The notes under the pieces: model-generated | Seen by the model: only the letters and a program-made list of their open reading frames with translations | Database searches by the model: none | Told to the model about the DNA's origin: nothing | Source: Tahibacter sp042701255 | GTDB taxonomy: Bacteria > Pseudomonadota > Gammaproteobacteria > Xanthomonadales > Rhodanobacteraceae | Direction of reading: 5' to 3' | Assembly: GCF_042701255.1 (NCBI RefSeq) | Contig: NZ_CP170554.1 | Coordinates: 5,208,001-5,272,000 of the forward strand | DNA: 64,000 bases | Part shown: positions 8,125 through 16,688 of the stretch, piece by piece | How positions within the stretch are numbered: the first letter of the stretch is position 1 | Layout: the number at the start of each line of letters is the position of its first letter | Position numbers and translations under genes: made by a program

Positions 8125-9465
8125 TCATTGCCAGTAGAACCGCCAGCCGACGTTGGCCAGTAGTTCGTCGTTGACGGAGACGTGTTCGATCGCGAGCAGC
8201 AGCGCGCCCTGCCGTCCCGTCGGAATCACCCAGCGCGTATGCAGATTGACGTTGCTGATGTCGGGACTGTAGCCGGCGCCGGCATTGAAGAAGCTGTTGC
8301 CGGGCCCCTGGCGATTCAGATCGACGCCGTAGGCGCGCACGTTGCGACGACCGTTGCCGTCGAAATCGTGCGGGCTGCGGTCCTGCTCGTAGTACAAGGT
8401 CGGCGCGATTTCCCAGCGGCCGCTCAGCGGCAGCACGAGGCCGGCCTGCAACAGGCGGTTGCGCCAGATGCGCGCGCCGAAATCCTGGCGCACGCTCGCG
8501 AACCATTGCAGACGCCCGGCGAAGTAACTGCCGGCGCGCGCCTCGATGCGCTGTTCGTCGGGCAGCGACTGATGTTCGCGATAGTCGTAGATCAGCGACC
8601 AGTGGTAGCCGTCCGGCACGCGCGTGGAATAGGCCAGGCGCAGGTCGTTCGACGGCAGCGGCGTCTGCGTGGTCAGCTGCGGCGACGGCAGTTCGTCGGA
8701 GTAGTGCGACAGACCGACGTCGACCGCGTGCGTCGCATCGATCTCGGCGCGAAACGCCAACGCCGCGCTGCTCGCGTGGCCGTCGCGCGTACGCACGCCG
8801 CCGACCGTCGCGTCGAGCTGATAGGGGAATGTCGTCTCGACGCCGCGCAGCCCTTCGCGCGCCTCGGCGTTGGCCGGGTCGGCGGCGAGCGCCGCGTCGA
8901 AGCCGTGTCGCGCCTCGCCGGTGCGGCGCCGCGCCAGCGCTATCCATGCGAGGCCGTTCATCGCGTCGAGGTCGTGTGCGTCGGCCTGCAAAAGCCCTTG
9001 ATAGATTTCGTCCGCCGCATCGAGGCGATACTGCGCACGCGCCGTGCGCGCAAGTCCGAGCTTTGCGGCGCGCGACGCCGGATCGGTCTGCAGCGCCTGC
9101 GCATACAGGGCGCGTGCGTCTTCAGGATCGCGTGCCCATTCGCGCGTCACGGCGAGTTCCAAGGTCGCCGCGACATCCGCCGGCGCGGCGCGACGCGCGA
9201 TCTCGAACAATGCGGTGGCGGAATCGAAGTCGCCCTGTGCGCGCGCCGCGGCACCGAGCGCCATCGCCGCGGACCGATCCAGTGTTCCGGCCCGGGCGCA
9301 ATCGGCGATCAGCGCAGCGTGCGCAGCACGCGAAGCCGAAGCGAGCGCCTGCTGCACCGACGCCTCGGAACAGTCGGGCGCCGCCGTTGCGACGGACGAG
9401 ACCGCGGCGAGAACGAGACCCGCGGAAATCGCGCGGCAGGCGGCAATCGGCAGGGGACGGCGCAT
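8125..9465 (-). CDS. YaiO-type outer-membrane protein with TPR domain
   Basis: The start MRRPLPIAAC is chosen because it gives a normal signal peptide ending near SVATA-AP; an upstream in-frame ATG at 9549 adds 28 basic residues. Residues about 35-190 form tetratricopeptide-like repeats (FDSATALFEIARRAAPAD, then an ALYAQALQTDP unit). The last 230 residues alternate polar and hydrophobic positions as in a beta-barrel and end in GWRFYWQ. The architecture equals YaiO and parallels PgaA/BcsC-type polysaccharide export barrels with TPR scaffolds. The PIG-L gene follows immediately. A role in exporting or anchoring the polymer is inferred. Confidence 0.85.
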   Translation of the reverse strand: MRRPLPIAACRAISAGLVLAAVSSVATAAPDCSEASVQQALASASRAAHAALIADCARAGTLDRSAAMALGAAARAQGDFDSATALFEIARRAAPADVAATLELAVTREWARDPEDARALYAQALQTDPASRAAKLGLARTARAQYRLDAADEIYQGLLQADAHDLDAMNGLAWIALARRRTGEARHGFDAALAADPANAEAREGLRGVETTFPYQLDATVGGVRTRDGHASSAALAFRAEIDATHAVDVGLSHYSDELPSPQLTTQTPLPSNDLRLAYSTRVPDGYHWSLIYDYREHQSLPDEQRIEARAGSYFAGRLQWFASVRQDFGARIWRNRLLQAGLVLPLSGRWEIAPTLYYEQDRSPHDFDGNGRRNVRAYGVDLNRQGPGNSFFNAGAGYSPDISNVNLHTRWVIPTGRQGALLLAIEHVSVNDELLANVGWRFYWQ

Positions 9466-10117
9466 CACCGGCAAGACACGCCGGCAAGGTCGCCGCAGAA
9501 GCGCCGGCGAAGAGGATTCCTGCAAGGGCCGCGATCGTGTCGCGGCCACGAACCGGCAGCGGCGGTTTGCGCCGCGCGAATGACGTTCATGTTGCTTCCC
9601 CCTGATGACGCGCCGCCTCCGATGGCAGCACGCAAAGGCGGATGCACGGATTGTCGGCCGTGCGCTCGCCTTTTCAGGGTAAGCGAAAAAGGGCCGGCGT
9701 GCCGATCATGCGGCCTCCGGATTATGGCGGGCCGCTTCTGTCCACCCGGACAGTTCATGCCCTTGCACGAGGATGTCAGTCAACAATGACCCGCACTGCG
9801 CGAATACCGGAGCGCAGCCGAGAGCGATGCCAAGCCGATTCCGCGCGCTATGCGGGGGAAGATTTCTCGTTCAGCCGCGCCATGAACCGCGCCACGTCGA
9901 TGATCGCGCGCCGGTGCGTGCCTTCGCCGAGCGCTAATGCAGATGACAGGCTTGCGGCCTTCGACTTTAGGAGGCGCGTCTGCAGCGGGCGGCCGTTCCA
10001 CTGTCCGGGCAGACGCCGCTGCCTCGTTCGCAGCGGCGTCTGGAGTGCGGACGATTCCAGAGGCTCACGTTCAGACCACACACAAGCGGAACGCGGCGTC
10101 TCGTTTACGCAGTCCGA
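9466..10117. other. Intergenic stretch, no convincing gene
   Basis: It contains the promoter region of the YaiO unit and the hairpin at 10010-10042. Open frames on the plus strand (for example from 9642) lack ribosome-binding sites and read as compositionally basic shadow sequence. Confidence 0.4.
10010..10042. terminator. 12-bp perfect hairpin downstream of the 10118 gene
   Basis: CAGACGCCGCTG pairs with CAGCGGCGTCTG around a nine-base loop. It lies about 75 bases beyond the stop of the minus-strand gene at 10118. No U-tract follows on either strand. Confidence 0.5.
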
Positions 10118-10486
10118 TCAATCGCCGTGCTCATGCACGCCGACACTCTGCCGCTCCGGCCGAGCCGGCGCCGGCTCGACCCGCGGCTGCAGCGCCCGCG
10201 TCGGCACAGAACTCGTAGTGCCGGCGGGCTCGAGCATGTCGCCGTTCCGGATGCTGAGCTTCTGCGGCTTGTCGCGGCCGACACACGACGTGCCGGGCGC
10301 GCAGCAGGTCCAATAGCCGACACCCGTAGCCGGATTGACCGACCAACCCTGCGTGCCGTTGACGACGGTGCCGGCCGTGGTCGTGCCGCTGCACGGCGTG
10401 TTGACCGGTCCGTTCAACACGGCACCGGCGACGGGGGATAGGACGATGGTGGCGAAAGCGAGAACGCGGACAGCCATGCGGGACAT
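10118..10486 (-). CDS. Small secreted cysteine-containing protein, 122 aa
   Basis: A GGAG nine bases before the ATG and a typical signal peptide (MSRMAVRVLAFATIVLSP, cleavage near AGA) support the gene. The mature part contains five cysteines (NTPCSGTT, WTCCAPGTSC and more would allow disulfides) and a Pro/Arg/Glu-rich C-terminal tail. I recognise no family. It is probably periplasmic or extracellular. It has no obvious operon partner; the hairpin at 10010-10042 lies downstream. Confidence 0.6.
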   Translation of the reverse strand: MSRMAVRVLAFATIVLSPVAGAVLNGPVNTPCSGTTTAGTVVNGTQGWSVNPATGVGYWTCCAPGTSCVGRDKPQKLSIRNGDMLEPAGTTSSVPTRALQPRVEPAPARPERQSVGVHEHGD

Positions 10487-10779
10487 TTCATCGATCTCCG
10501 ATCGGGTGAACAGCCGGACTCATGCCTGAATGCGCCGCGTGGCGGAAAGCAAAAGTACATTCATGACTTTCGCTCTCCGCGACGAGCGGCGCGGATTCAT
10601 CATAGGCAGCACGAGAGCGACGTATGTGCGTCGCTTCACGCCCGTATGCGTGCAGCGCACACACAAATTCCACGCCGTTCAGCGACGGGATGCCGGCGCG
10701 CGGAAACCTGTCGAACACGCCGCGCCATGCATGAGAAACCGGTCACACCGCCCCGGCAGGCAGGACTCGAAACGAAGGC

Positions 10780-11214
10780 TCAGGCCCGCTCCGCGGAAGA
10801 GGAAGACGCTTCGCGCAGGAACCGGTGATAGGCGAAGGTTCCGCTGACGCCCTGCCAGAAGAAGTAGGCGAAAAGCGCCGACATGAACAGCCCGCCGGGC
10901 TTGCCGGTTTCGACCATGATCAGGATCTTCGAGGCCAGGTAGTAGACCAGCATGATGACCGCGCAGGTGCGGCTCTTGCGGTAGATGCCGAACGTCAGCC
11001 CGAAGATCAGCGCGACGTCGGGGAGCATCCAGGCGTCGATGCCCGGAAGGTCGGCGCCCGACATCGCGACGAGCACCACCACCAGGGTGAGGCCGCCGGA
11101 AATGCAGCCGGCGACCCAGGCGTTCTTGATCCTCTTCAGCACGTCGGCCGGTACCTCGACGGCCGGAGCCTCCAAGGTGCTCACCGGAGCCTTGTACGGA
11201 TTTTCCGCGTCCAT
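10780..11214 (-). CDS. Small integral membrane protein with N-terminal NPYKAP motif
   Basis: AGGGGA four bases before the ATG sets the start. The protein begins MDAENPYKAPVSTLE; an NPYxAP leader followed by a hydrophobic domain is a recurrent layout of small Xanthomonadales and planctomycete membrane proteins of unknown role. Four hydrophobic segments follow (about residues 35-52, 62-78, 83-100 and 107-125). The C-terminus is Ser/Glu-rich. No functional partner is visible. Gene call good, function unknown. Confidence 0.75.
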   Translation of the reverse strand: MDAENPYKAPVSTLEAPAVEVPADVLKRIKNAWVAGCISGGLTLVVVLVAMSGADLPGIDAWMLPDVALIFGLTFGIYRKSRTCAVIMLVYYLASKILIMVETGKPGGLFMSALFAYFFWQGVSGTFAYHRFLREASSSSAERA

Positions 11215-11737
11215 GATTTCCCCTGATGGATCTGATTCCCGATGCCAGCAGCACCGCGGAAATCGGCGATGGTTTCTCCGCCGGATAGCCACCGGTGCGG
11301 CAGCGACAGTCGCCCGAAGATGCGTTACATCCCCTGTCGCGTCCAACGCCGACCTCCCGCCTCTGCGACGCGGTGCGGCCTTCGACCGTGGCCGGGCATC
11401 GACCTGCCATGCCTCGCGGAACCGGCACACGCGCAATCCGATGCGGGGCCGTCCGATGCCTTGCAGTACGCGCGATCGTTGCGCGGACCAGACGCACCGA
11501 TCTGACGACTTTGTGTAACTTTTTCCAGAATCCGGCGCGGACTTACACCGGCGAACTCTGGCTTGCCGAGGCCAATGACGCGCCCGCTCGCGCATCCTGC
11601 AGACCGGCCTGCCATCGTCGTGCACGGGCGCAGACGTCGGCACACGTTTTTGCGCGATTGCGGCCCATGACGTCGTTGGCATGGCGCGTGCTCCTTGCCC
11701 AGAGCGCCCCGGCGCATCACTACACAGGAGAGATCAC
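11215..11737. other. Intergenic stretch, no convincing gene
   Basis: About 520 bases between divergent genes. Long frames are open on both strands, but none starts from a credible ribosome-binding site. A lower-GC patch near 11505-11530 (CTGACGACTTTGTGTAAC) could belong to a promoter for the gene at 11738. Confidence 0.35.
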
Positions 11738-11965
11738 GTGGCCGACAAACAGAACAACCCCACCAACGTGCAGCAGAACCGCAACACCCCCAACGACCGC
11801 AGCGATCAGAACCGCAGCGGCAAGCAGAACCAGAGCGGCGGTTCGATGGATCAGAACGAGCAGCGCCGCACGGCCGGCAAGGACAGCAACGAGGCCAACA
11901 GCAGCGACGACGATCGCAACCAAAGCAATCGCAACCGCGACAACACCGGCCGCACCGACCACTGA
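11738..11965 (+). CDS. Small Asn/Gln/Asp/Arg-rich disordered protein, 75 aa
   Basis: The start is a GTG with AGGAG eight bases upstream; the earlier in-frame ATG at 11681 gives an implausible basic extension. The product begins MADKQNNPTNVQQNRN and is made almost wholly of Asn, Gln, Asp, Arg, Ser, Lys and Gly, with no hydrophobic residues in the body. It is almost certainly intrinsically disordered, like many desiccation or stress proteins. A hemerythrin gene follows about 115 bases later, possibly in the same transcript. No family recognised. Confidence 0.6.
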   Translation: MADKQNNPTNVQQNRNTPNDRSDQNRSGKQNQSGGSMDQNEQRRTAGKDSNEANSSDDDRNQSNRNRDNTGRTDH

Positions 11966-12079
11966 CGCGGCCTGCCGCAACGCCAGGTGCCGGCGCCGCG
12001 CCCGTCCCGCCGCAGCAGCGGGACGCCGCGGCGCCGGCTCGCCGCCCCCATCCATCAGCCAGTCATGAGGACACAGCCA

Positions 12080-12610
12080 ATGGCATCGCGCACTCCAACG
12101 ATCATCGATCTGCTCAAGGCCGACCATCGCGAGGTCGAGGAATTGTTCGGCGAGTTCGAAAAGGCCGAAAGCGACACGCGACACCAGGCCATGCTGGCAA
12201 GCCAGATCGGCCAGGCGCTGACCATCCACGCGGAAATCGAAGAGACCCTGTTCTATCCCGTCGTGCTGAACGAACTCGACGGCGAAGACGCGGACCTGAT
12301 CTGCGAGGCGACCGTCGAACACGGCACCCTGCGCGGCCTGATCGCCGGCATGAACGGTCACGATGCGGCGCAGCCGATGATCCAGGCGCACGTGACGGTC
12401 CTCAAGGAATACGTGCAGCACCACGTGCGCGAAGAAGAGAAGGAACTGTTCCCCAAGGTCGAGAAGCTCGGCCTGGATCTCGTCGCGCTCGGCGAACGCA
12501 TGCTCGATCTCAAGCAGCAACTGACCGACGAGGCCGACGACATGCCGCCGTCGGCGCGCAGCTCGACGATACGCGTCGCCGAGGTTTCGGCGCCGGCGTC
12601 CGCGCGCTGA
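12080..12610 (+). CDS. Hemerythrin HHE-domain protein
   Basis: The start MASRTPTIIDLLKADHREV has GAGG nine bases upstream; ATG at 12065 is an alternative. The four-helix HHE signature is present: LLKADHREVEELF, then QALTIHAEIEETLFYP, AHVTVLKEYVQHHVREEEKELFP. These His and Glu residues normally bind a di-iron centre that senses or carries O2 or handles NO/oxidative stress. The tail of about 25 residues is polar. At 176 aa it is a typical cytoplasmic single-domain member. No partner gene shows which ligand matters. Confidence 0.85.
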   Translation: MASRTPTIIDLLKADHREVEELFGEFEKAESDTRHQAMLASQIGQALTIHAEIEETLFYPVVLNELDGEDADLICEATVEHGTLRGLIAGMNGHDAAQPMIQAHVTVLKEYVQHHVREEEKELFPKVEKLGLDLVALGERMLDLKQQLTDEADDMPPSARSSTIRVAEVSAPASAR

Positions 12611-12671
12611 GCGGCACCGGTAAATCGCGCTGCGCCGTCCGGTGCAACCGCGATCATCGATTCCGCATCGT

Positions 12672-12702
12672 CGCAGGCGCCCGGTTCGATCAGGCGCCTG
12701 CG
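12672..12702. terminator. 10-bp perfect hairpin after the hemerythrin gene
   Basis: CGCAGGCGCC pairs with GGCGCCTGCG across an 11-base loop, 62 bases after the hemerythrin stop. No U-tract follows. Confidence 0.45.
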
Positions 12703-12811
12703 CGATATCTCGACGTAAATTGCTAGATTTCTGCTAGATCCTGCAATCACGCTGCATAAGCTTTCGGCCAGTCCGTGCGCAGTTCGCGCCGGCCCTGGAC
12801 CGGAGCTTTTC

Positions 12812-14971
12812 ATGCCCTCGCCGCGCCGTCTGCTCGCCTGCCTGCTGCCGCTGTTCGCACTGTCGCCCGCCTTCGCGCAGGACCTCTACGATCCGGCGAC
12901 CCTGCGTACGTTCAACATCGTGTTCCACGATGCGAACTGGCTGACCCTGCTGCGGCAGAACTACGCGTCGGAGACCAACATCCTCGCCGACCTCACGGTC
13001 GACGGCGTGACCTATGCCGACGTCGGCGTGCGCATCCGCGGCAACACGTCGTATACCTCGCTGCCGAGCGGCTCGGACAAGTTCTCGCTGAAGGTCGACA
13101 TGGACTTCGTCCACGCGGATCAGGAGATCCTCGGCTACGACAGCCTGAACCTCAACAACGGCTTCCACGATCCGACCTTCAGCCGCGAGGTGATCTACAA
13201 CAACTACGTCGCGCAGCTCGTGCCGAACCCGCGCGCGAACAACGTGCTGGTCACCCTGAACGGGCAGAACTGGGGCGTCTACAACAACGTGCAGCAGCCG
13301 GACAAGCGCATGCTGCGCGACTATTTCATCAATGCCGACGGCCTGCGCATACGCTGCGCGAACCAGCCCAACGGGCCGGGCCTGGCCTACAAGGGCACGG
13401 CCGCGTCGGGCTATTCGGCCTACGAGATCCAGGCCGACGGCGGCCTGGCCGACCCGCTCGGCGCGCTGATCGCGGTGACCTATTCGCTGAGCAACGAGCC
13501 GCTCGCGAGCTGGGCCAACATCGACACGAAGTTCGCGATCGACCCGTCGATCTGGTCGGTCGCCCTCGAGAACCTGCTGACCGACGACGACAGCTACGTC
13601 AACAAGGGCTGCGATTTCATGACCTATCGCGACCCGCTCGACGGGCGCATGCATCTGTACCAGCGCGACGCGAACGAGACCTTCACCCAGACCAGCTGGT
13701 CGCCGACCCTGAACTTCACCGCGACGAACAAGCCCGTGTTGAGCCGCGTGCTCGCCGTGTCCGAACTGCGCCAGCGTTTCATGGCGCACTACCGCACGGC
13801 CAGGCGCGATCTGAACTGGGACTATTTCGGCCCGCTGTTCGCCGCGCGGCGTACCCTGCTCGACGCGGCCGTGCAGGCCGATCCCAAGAAGCTCTACAGC
13901 TATATGCTGTTCCAGAACAATTTCACGAGCACGGTCACCCTGCCCTATTCGGGTCCGGCCGGCGGCAGCCTCGTCGGCCTGCAGCAGTTCGTGACGCAGC
14001 GCGCGACCTTTCTCGACAGCAATGCCGAGCTTTCCGCGAGCGGCCCGACGATCAGCGCCGTACAGGCATCGAACACGACGCCGGCGCCCGGCGAGAGCGT
14101 GACGATCACCGCAACGGTCGCGCCGGCCGGCAGCGCCGTCGCCAAGGTCGAACTGTTCTACCGCTCCGGCAACGGCGGCACGTATCAGCGCACGGCGCTG
14201 CGCGACGACGGCAACTCGGGTGACGGCGCAGCCGGCGACGGCGTCTACGGCGCGGCCCTGCCGGTCGCCGGTACGGCCGGCGAACGCGTCGCCTGGTATG
14301 TCGCGGCGACCGCATCGAACAGCTACGCCTCGATGAGCTTCCTGCCCGAACTCACCGAGCGCGAGCCGAACCGGCTGCAGTTCACGAGCGCGGCCGGCAC
14401 GAACGGGCTGCGCATCACCGAGTGGATGTATGCCGGTGTCAGCGGCGAATTCATCGAGCTGACCAATCTGAGCGGCGCGGCCATCGATCTGACCGGCTGG
14501 AGCCTCGACGACGACCACGCCACCGCCGGCGTGTTCGCGCTCGGTGCGCTCGGCGTCGTGCAGCCCGGCGAATCGGTCGTCGTCACGGAAAGCACGGCCG
14601 AGGATTTCCGCACCGCCTGGAGCCTCGCACCAACGGTGAAGATACTCGGCCAGCTCGGCACGGCTGGCGGCAACAACCTCGGCCGTGCCGACCAGATCCA
14701 TCTGTTCAATGCGACCAATGCACTCGAGGATCGCCTCGACTACGGCGACCTGACCTATCCCGGCAGCATCCGCACGCAGAACGCGAGCGGCCAGGTGCCC
14801 TGCGATGCGATCGCGCAGAACCGCGTGACCGCGTGGCAGCTGTCCAGCGCCGGCGATGCCTACGGCTCCTGGGCCGCGAGCAGCGGCGATCTCGGCTCGC
14901 CGGGGCGCTTCGTGCTCGTCGGCTGCAGCAGCGACGATGCGATCTTCGCCGACGGATTCGAGACGCTCTGA
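12812..14971 (+). CDS. Secreted CotH-like protein with lamin-tail domain
   Basis: A signal peptide (cleavage after SPAFA) is followed by a CotH kinase-like domain of about 390 residues (VGVRIRGNTSYTSLPSGSDK, then GYDSLNLNNGFHDPTFSRE), a linker Ig-like domain, and a lamin-tail domain (LRITEWMYAGVSGEFIELTN). In Bacillus CotH phosphorylates spore-coat proteins; in Gram-negatives such domains occur in exported proteins of unknown role. The C-terminus reads CSSDDAIFADGFETL, matching the IFxDGFE-type tail frequent in secreted Xanthomonadales proteins. The gene stands alone and ends in a hairpin that begins within the stop codon. Confidence 0.85.
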   Translation: MPSPRRLLACLLPLFALSPAFAQDLYDPATLRTFNIVFHDANWLTLLRQNYASETNILADLTVDGVTYADVGVRIRGNTSYTSLPSGSDKFSLKVDMDFVHADQEILGYDSLNLNNGFHDPTFSREVIYNNYVAQLVPNPRANNVLVTLNGQNWGVYNNVQQPDKRMLRDYFINADGLRIRCANQPNGPGLAYKGTAASGYSAYEIQADGGLADPLGALIAVTYSLSNEPLASWANIDTKFAIDPSIWSVALENLLTDDDSYVNKGCDFMTYRDPLDGRMHLYQRDANETFTQTSWSPTLNFTATNKPVLSRVLAVSELRQRFMAHYRTARRDLNWDYFGPLFAARRTLLDAAVQADPKKLYSYMLFQNNFTSTVTLPYSGPAGGSLVGLQQFVTQRATFLDSNAELSASGPTISAVQASNTTPAPGESVTITATVAPAGSAVAKVELFYRSGNGGTYQRTALRDDGNSGDGAAGDGVYGAALPVAGTAGERVAWYVAATASNSYASMSFLPELTEREPNRLQFTSAAGTNGLRITEWMYAGVSGEFIELTNLSGAAIDLTGWSLDDDHATAGVFALGALGVVQPGESVVVTESTAEDFRTAWSLAPTVKILGQLGTAGGNNLGRADQIHLFNATNALEDRLDYGDLTYPGSIRTQNASGQVPCDAIAQNRVTAWQLSSAGDAYGSWAASSGDLGSPGRFVLVGCSSDDAIFADGFETL

Positions 14972-14990
14972 GCGCGCGGGCCGCGCGCTC
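14970..14990. terminator. Palindromic hairpin at the CotH-like stop codon
   Basis: GAGCGCGCGG and CCGCGCGCTC flank a single base, so the practical loop is three to five bases. The stem begins inside the TGA. No U-tract follows. Confidence 0.5.
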
Positions 14991-15143
14991 GCCGAAAACC
15001 CGACCCGTCGGATCGATCTCCTCTCGCCTTCGCGGCGCTCGCCGCGGAGGCACTCCGGACGGACGTCCGGACGTCTCATTACCGTTGCGTGACTGCGGCG
15101 TTGCGCAGCACCGGCGATCCCGTCGCCGGTCCGCGCGACCGAC

Positions 15144-15157
15144 TTGATCCGGATCAA
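15144..15157 (+). promoter_or_regulatory. FNR/DNR-type box upstream of nirK
   Basis: TTGATCCGGATCAA is a perfect TTGAT-N4-ATCAA palindrome centred about 65 bases before the nirK start. If placed at -41.5 for class II activation, transcription would begin about 24 bases before the start codon. The same spacing recurs at norB and the usp gene. Confidence 0.85.
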
Positions 15158-15215
15158 TGCGGCTGTCCCGGCACCCGGCGCAACCTGTCGCCGACATGAC
15201 GAACCGGGAATGGCG

Positions 15216-16688
15216 ATGAGATCGATACGTGTATTGACGATGTGCGCGGCGCTGGCCGCGGCCGGACTGGCCGGCTACGCGAACGCGGCGGACGGCGCGG
15301 CGAAAACCGGCGTGCAGACCGCCGCCGAGACGGTGCGCGCGGTACTGACGTCGCCGCCGCAGGTGCCGCCGCCGACCGGCCGCAACAAGCCGGCCAAGGT
15401 CGTGGTCGAGCTGGAAGTCATCGAGAAGGAACTGCCGATCGCCGAAGGCAGTACCTATACGTTCTGGACCTTCGGCGGCACCGTGCCCGGCAGCTTCATC
15501 CGCGTGCGCCAGGGCGACACGGTCGAGTTCCATCTGAACAATCATCCGAGCTCGAAGATGCCGCACAACATCGATCTGCACGGGGTCACCGGCCCCGGCG
15601 GCGGCGCGGCATCGAGCTTCACGGCGCCGGGGCATTCGTCGCAGTTCACGTTCAAGGCGCTGAACCACGGCCTCTACGTCTATCACTGCGCGACCGCGCC
15701 GGTCGGCATGCACGTGGCCAACGGCATGTACGGCCTGATCCTCGTCGAGCCGCCCGAAGGACTGCCGCCGGTCGATCGCGAGTACTACGTGATGCAGGGC
15801 GATTTCTACACGGTCGGCAAATTCCGCGAGAAGGGTCTGCAGGCCTTCGACATGCAGAAGGCCATCGACGAGAACCCGACCTACGTGCTGTTCAACGGCT
15901 CGGAGACGGCGCTGACCGGCGACCGCGCGCTGACCGGCAAGGTCGGCGAGCGCGTGCGTCTCTACGTCGGCAACGGCGGCCCGAACCTCGTGTCGAGCTT
16001 CCACGTGATCGGCGAGATCTTCGACAAGGTCTGGTACGAGGGCGGCACGCATTTCCAGGAGAACGTGCAGACGACCCTGGTGCCGGCCGGCGGCGCGATG
16101 ATCGCCGAGTTCAAGCTCGACGTGCCCGGCAGCTACGTGCTCGTCGATCACTCGATCTTCCGCGCGTTCAACAAAGGCGCGCTCGGCGTGCTCAAGGTCG
16201 ACGGTCCGCCGGATCTGGCGATCTATTCGGGCAAGGAAGTCGACTCGGTCTATCTCGGCGACAAGGCCAAGACTCTCGCCGCGGTCGACACGGCGGCGAA
16301 GTCGGCGGCTGCCGGGACCCTGTCGCAGGAGGAACAGGTCGCCGCGGGCAAGGCGCTGTATGCGGGCACCTGCTCGGTCTGTCATCAGGATTCCGGCGCC
16401 GGCCTGCCCGGCGTGTTCCCGCCGCTGGCCAAATCGGATTTCCTCGCCAGGCAGAAGGCCGAAGACCTGATCAAGATCGTGCTGCGCGGCCTGACCGGCC
16501 CGGTCGAAGTCAACGGCCAGCGCTACGACTCGGTGATGCCGCCGATGAGCCAGCTGACCGACGACGAGATCGCGAACATCCTGACGTTCGTGCGCAACAG
16601 CTGGGGCAACCAGGGCGAACGCGTGCGCAAGGATGACGTGCAGGCCGTGCGCGCGGCGACGCCGCGGGCCGAAGGCGCCGCACATTGA
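15216..16688 (+). CDS. nirK: Copper nitrite reductase fused to a C-terminal cytochrome c domain
   Basis: This periplasmic enzyme reduces nitrite to NO. After a signal peptide come two cupredoxin domains with copper ligands: MPHNIDLHG (type-1 His, catalytic Asp, type-2 His), YHCATAPVGMHVANGM (type-2 His, type-1 Cys, His and Met), the catalytic His in SSFHVIGE and the last type-2 His in VLVDHSIFRAF. A cytochrome c domain (TCSVCHQDSG heme site, distal MPPMSQL) adds about 100 residues, as in Ralstonia-type fused NirK, so electrons can be delivered internally. Start ATG 15216 (15210 possible). nirV and a SCO gene follow with overlaps. Confidence 0.95.
   Translation: MRSIRVLTMCAALAAAGLAGYANAADGAAKTGVQTAAETVRAVLTSPPQVPPPTGRNKPAKVVVELEVIEKELPIAEGSTYTFWTFGGTVPGSFIRVRQGDTVEFHLNNHPSSKMPHNIDLHGVTGPGGGAASSFTAPGHSSQFTFKALNHGLYVYHCATAPVGMHVANGMYGLILVEPPEGLPPVDREYYVMQGDFYTVGKFREKGLQAFDMQKAIDENPTYVLFNGSETALTGDRALTGKVGERVRLYVGNGGPNLVSSFHVIGEIFDKVWYEGGTHFQENVQTTLVPAGGAMIAEFKLDVPGSYVLVDHSIFRAFNKGALGVLKVDGPPDLAIYSGKEVDSVYLGDKAKTLAAVDTAAKSAAAGTLSQEEQVAAGKALYAGTCSVCHQDSGAGLPGVFPPLAKSDFLARQKAEDLIKIVLRGLTGPVEVNGQRYDSVMPPMSQLTDDEIANILTFVRNSWGNQGERVRKDDVQAVRAATPRAEGAAH

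Noticed and set aside
9642..10316. Plus-strand 224-codon frame overlapping the small secreted protein gene
   Set aside because: No start signal, basic shadow-type composition, and it overlaps a better-supported minus-strand gene with signal peptide and Shine-Dalgarno sequence.
12734..16685. Minus-strand open frames of more than 650 codons opposite the CotH-like and nirK genes
   Set aside because: High GC keeps antisense frames open. These lack ribosome-binding sites and show Arg/Ala/Val-rich shadow composition, while the plus-strand genes carry full family motifs.
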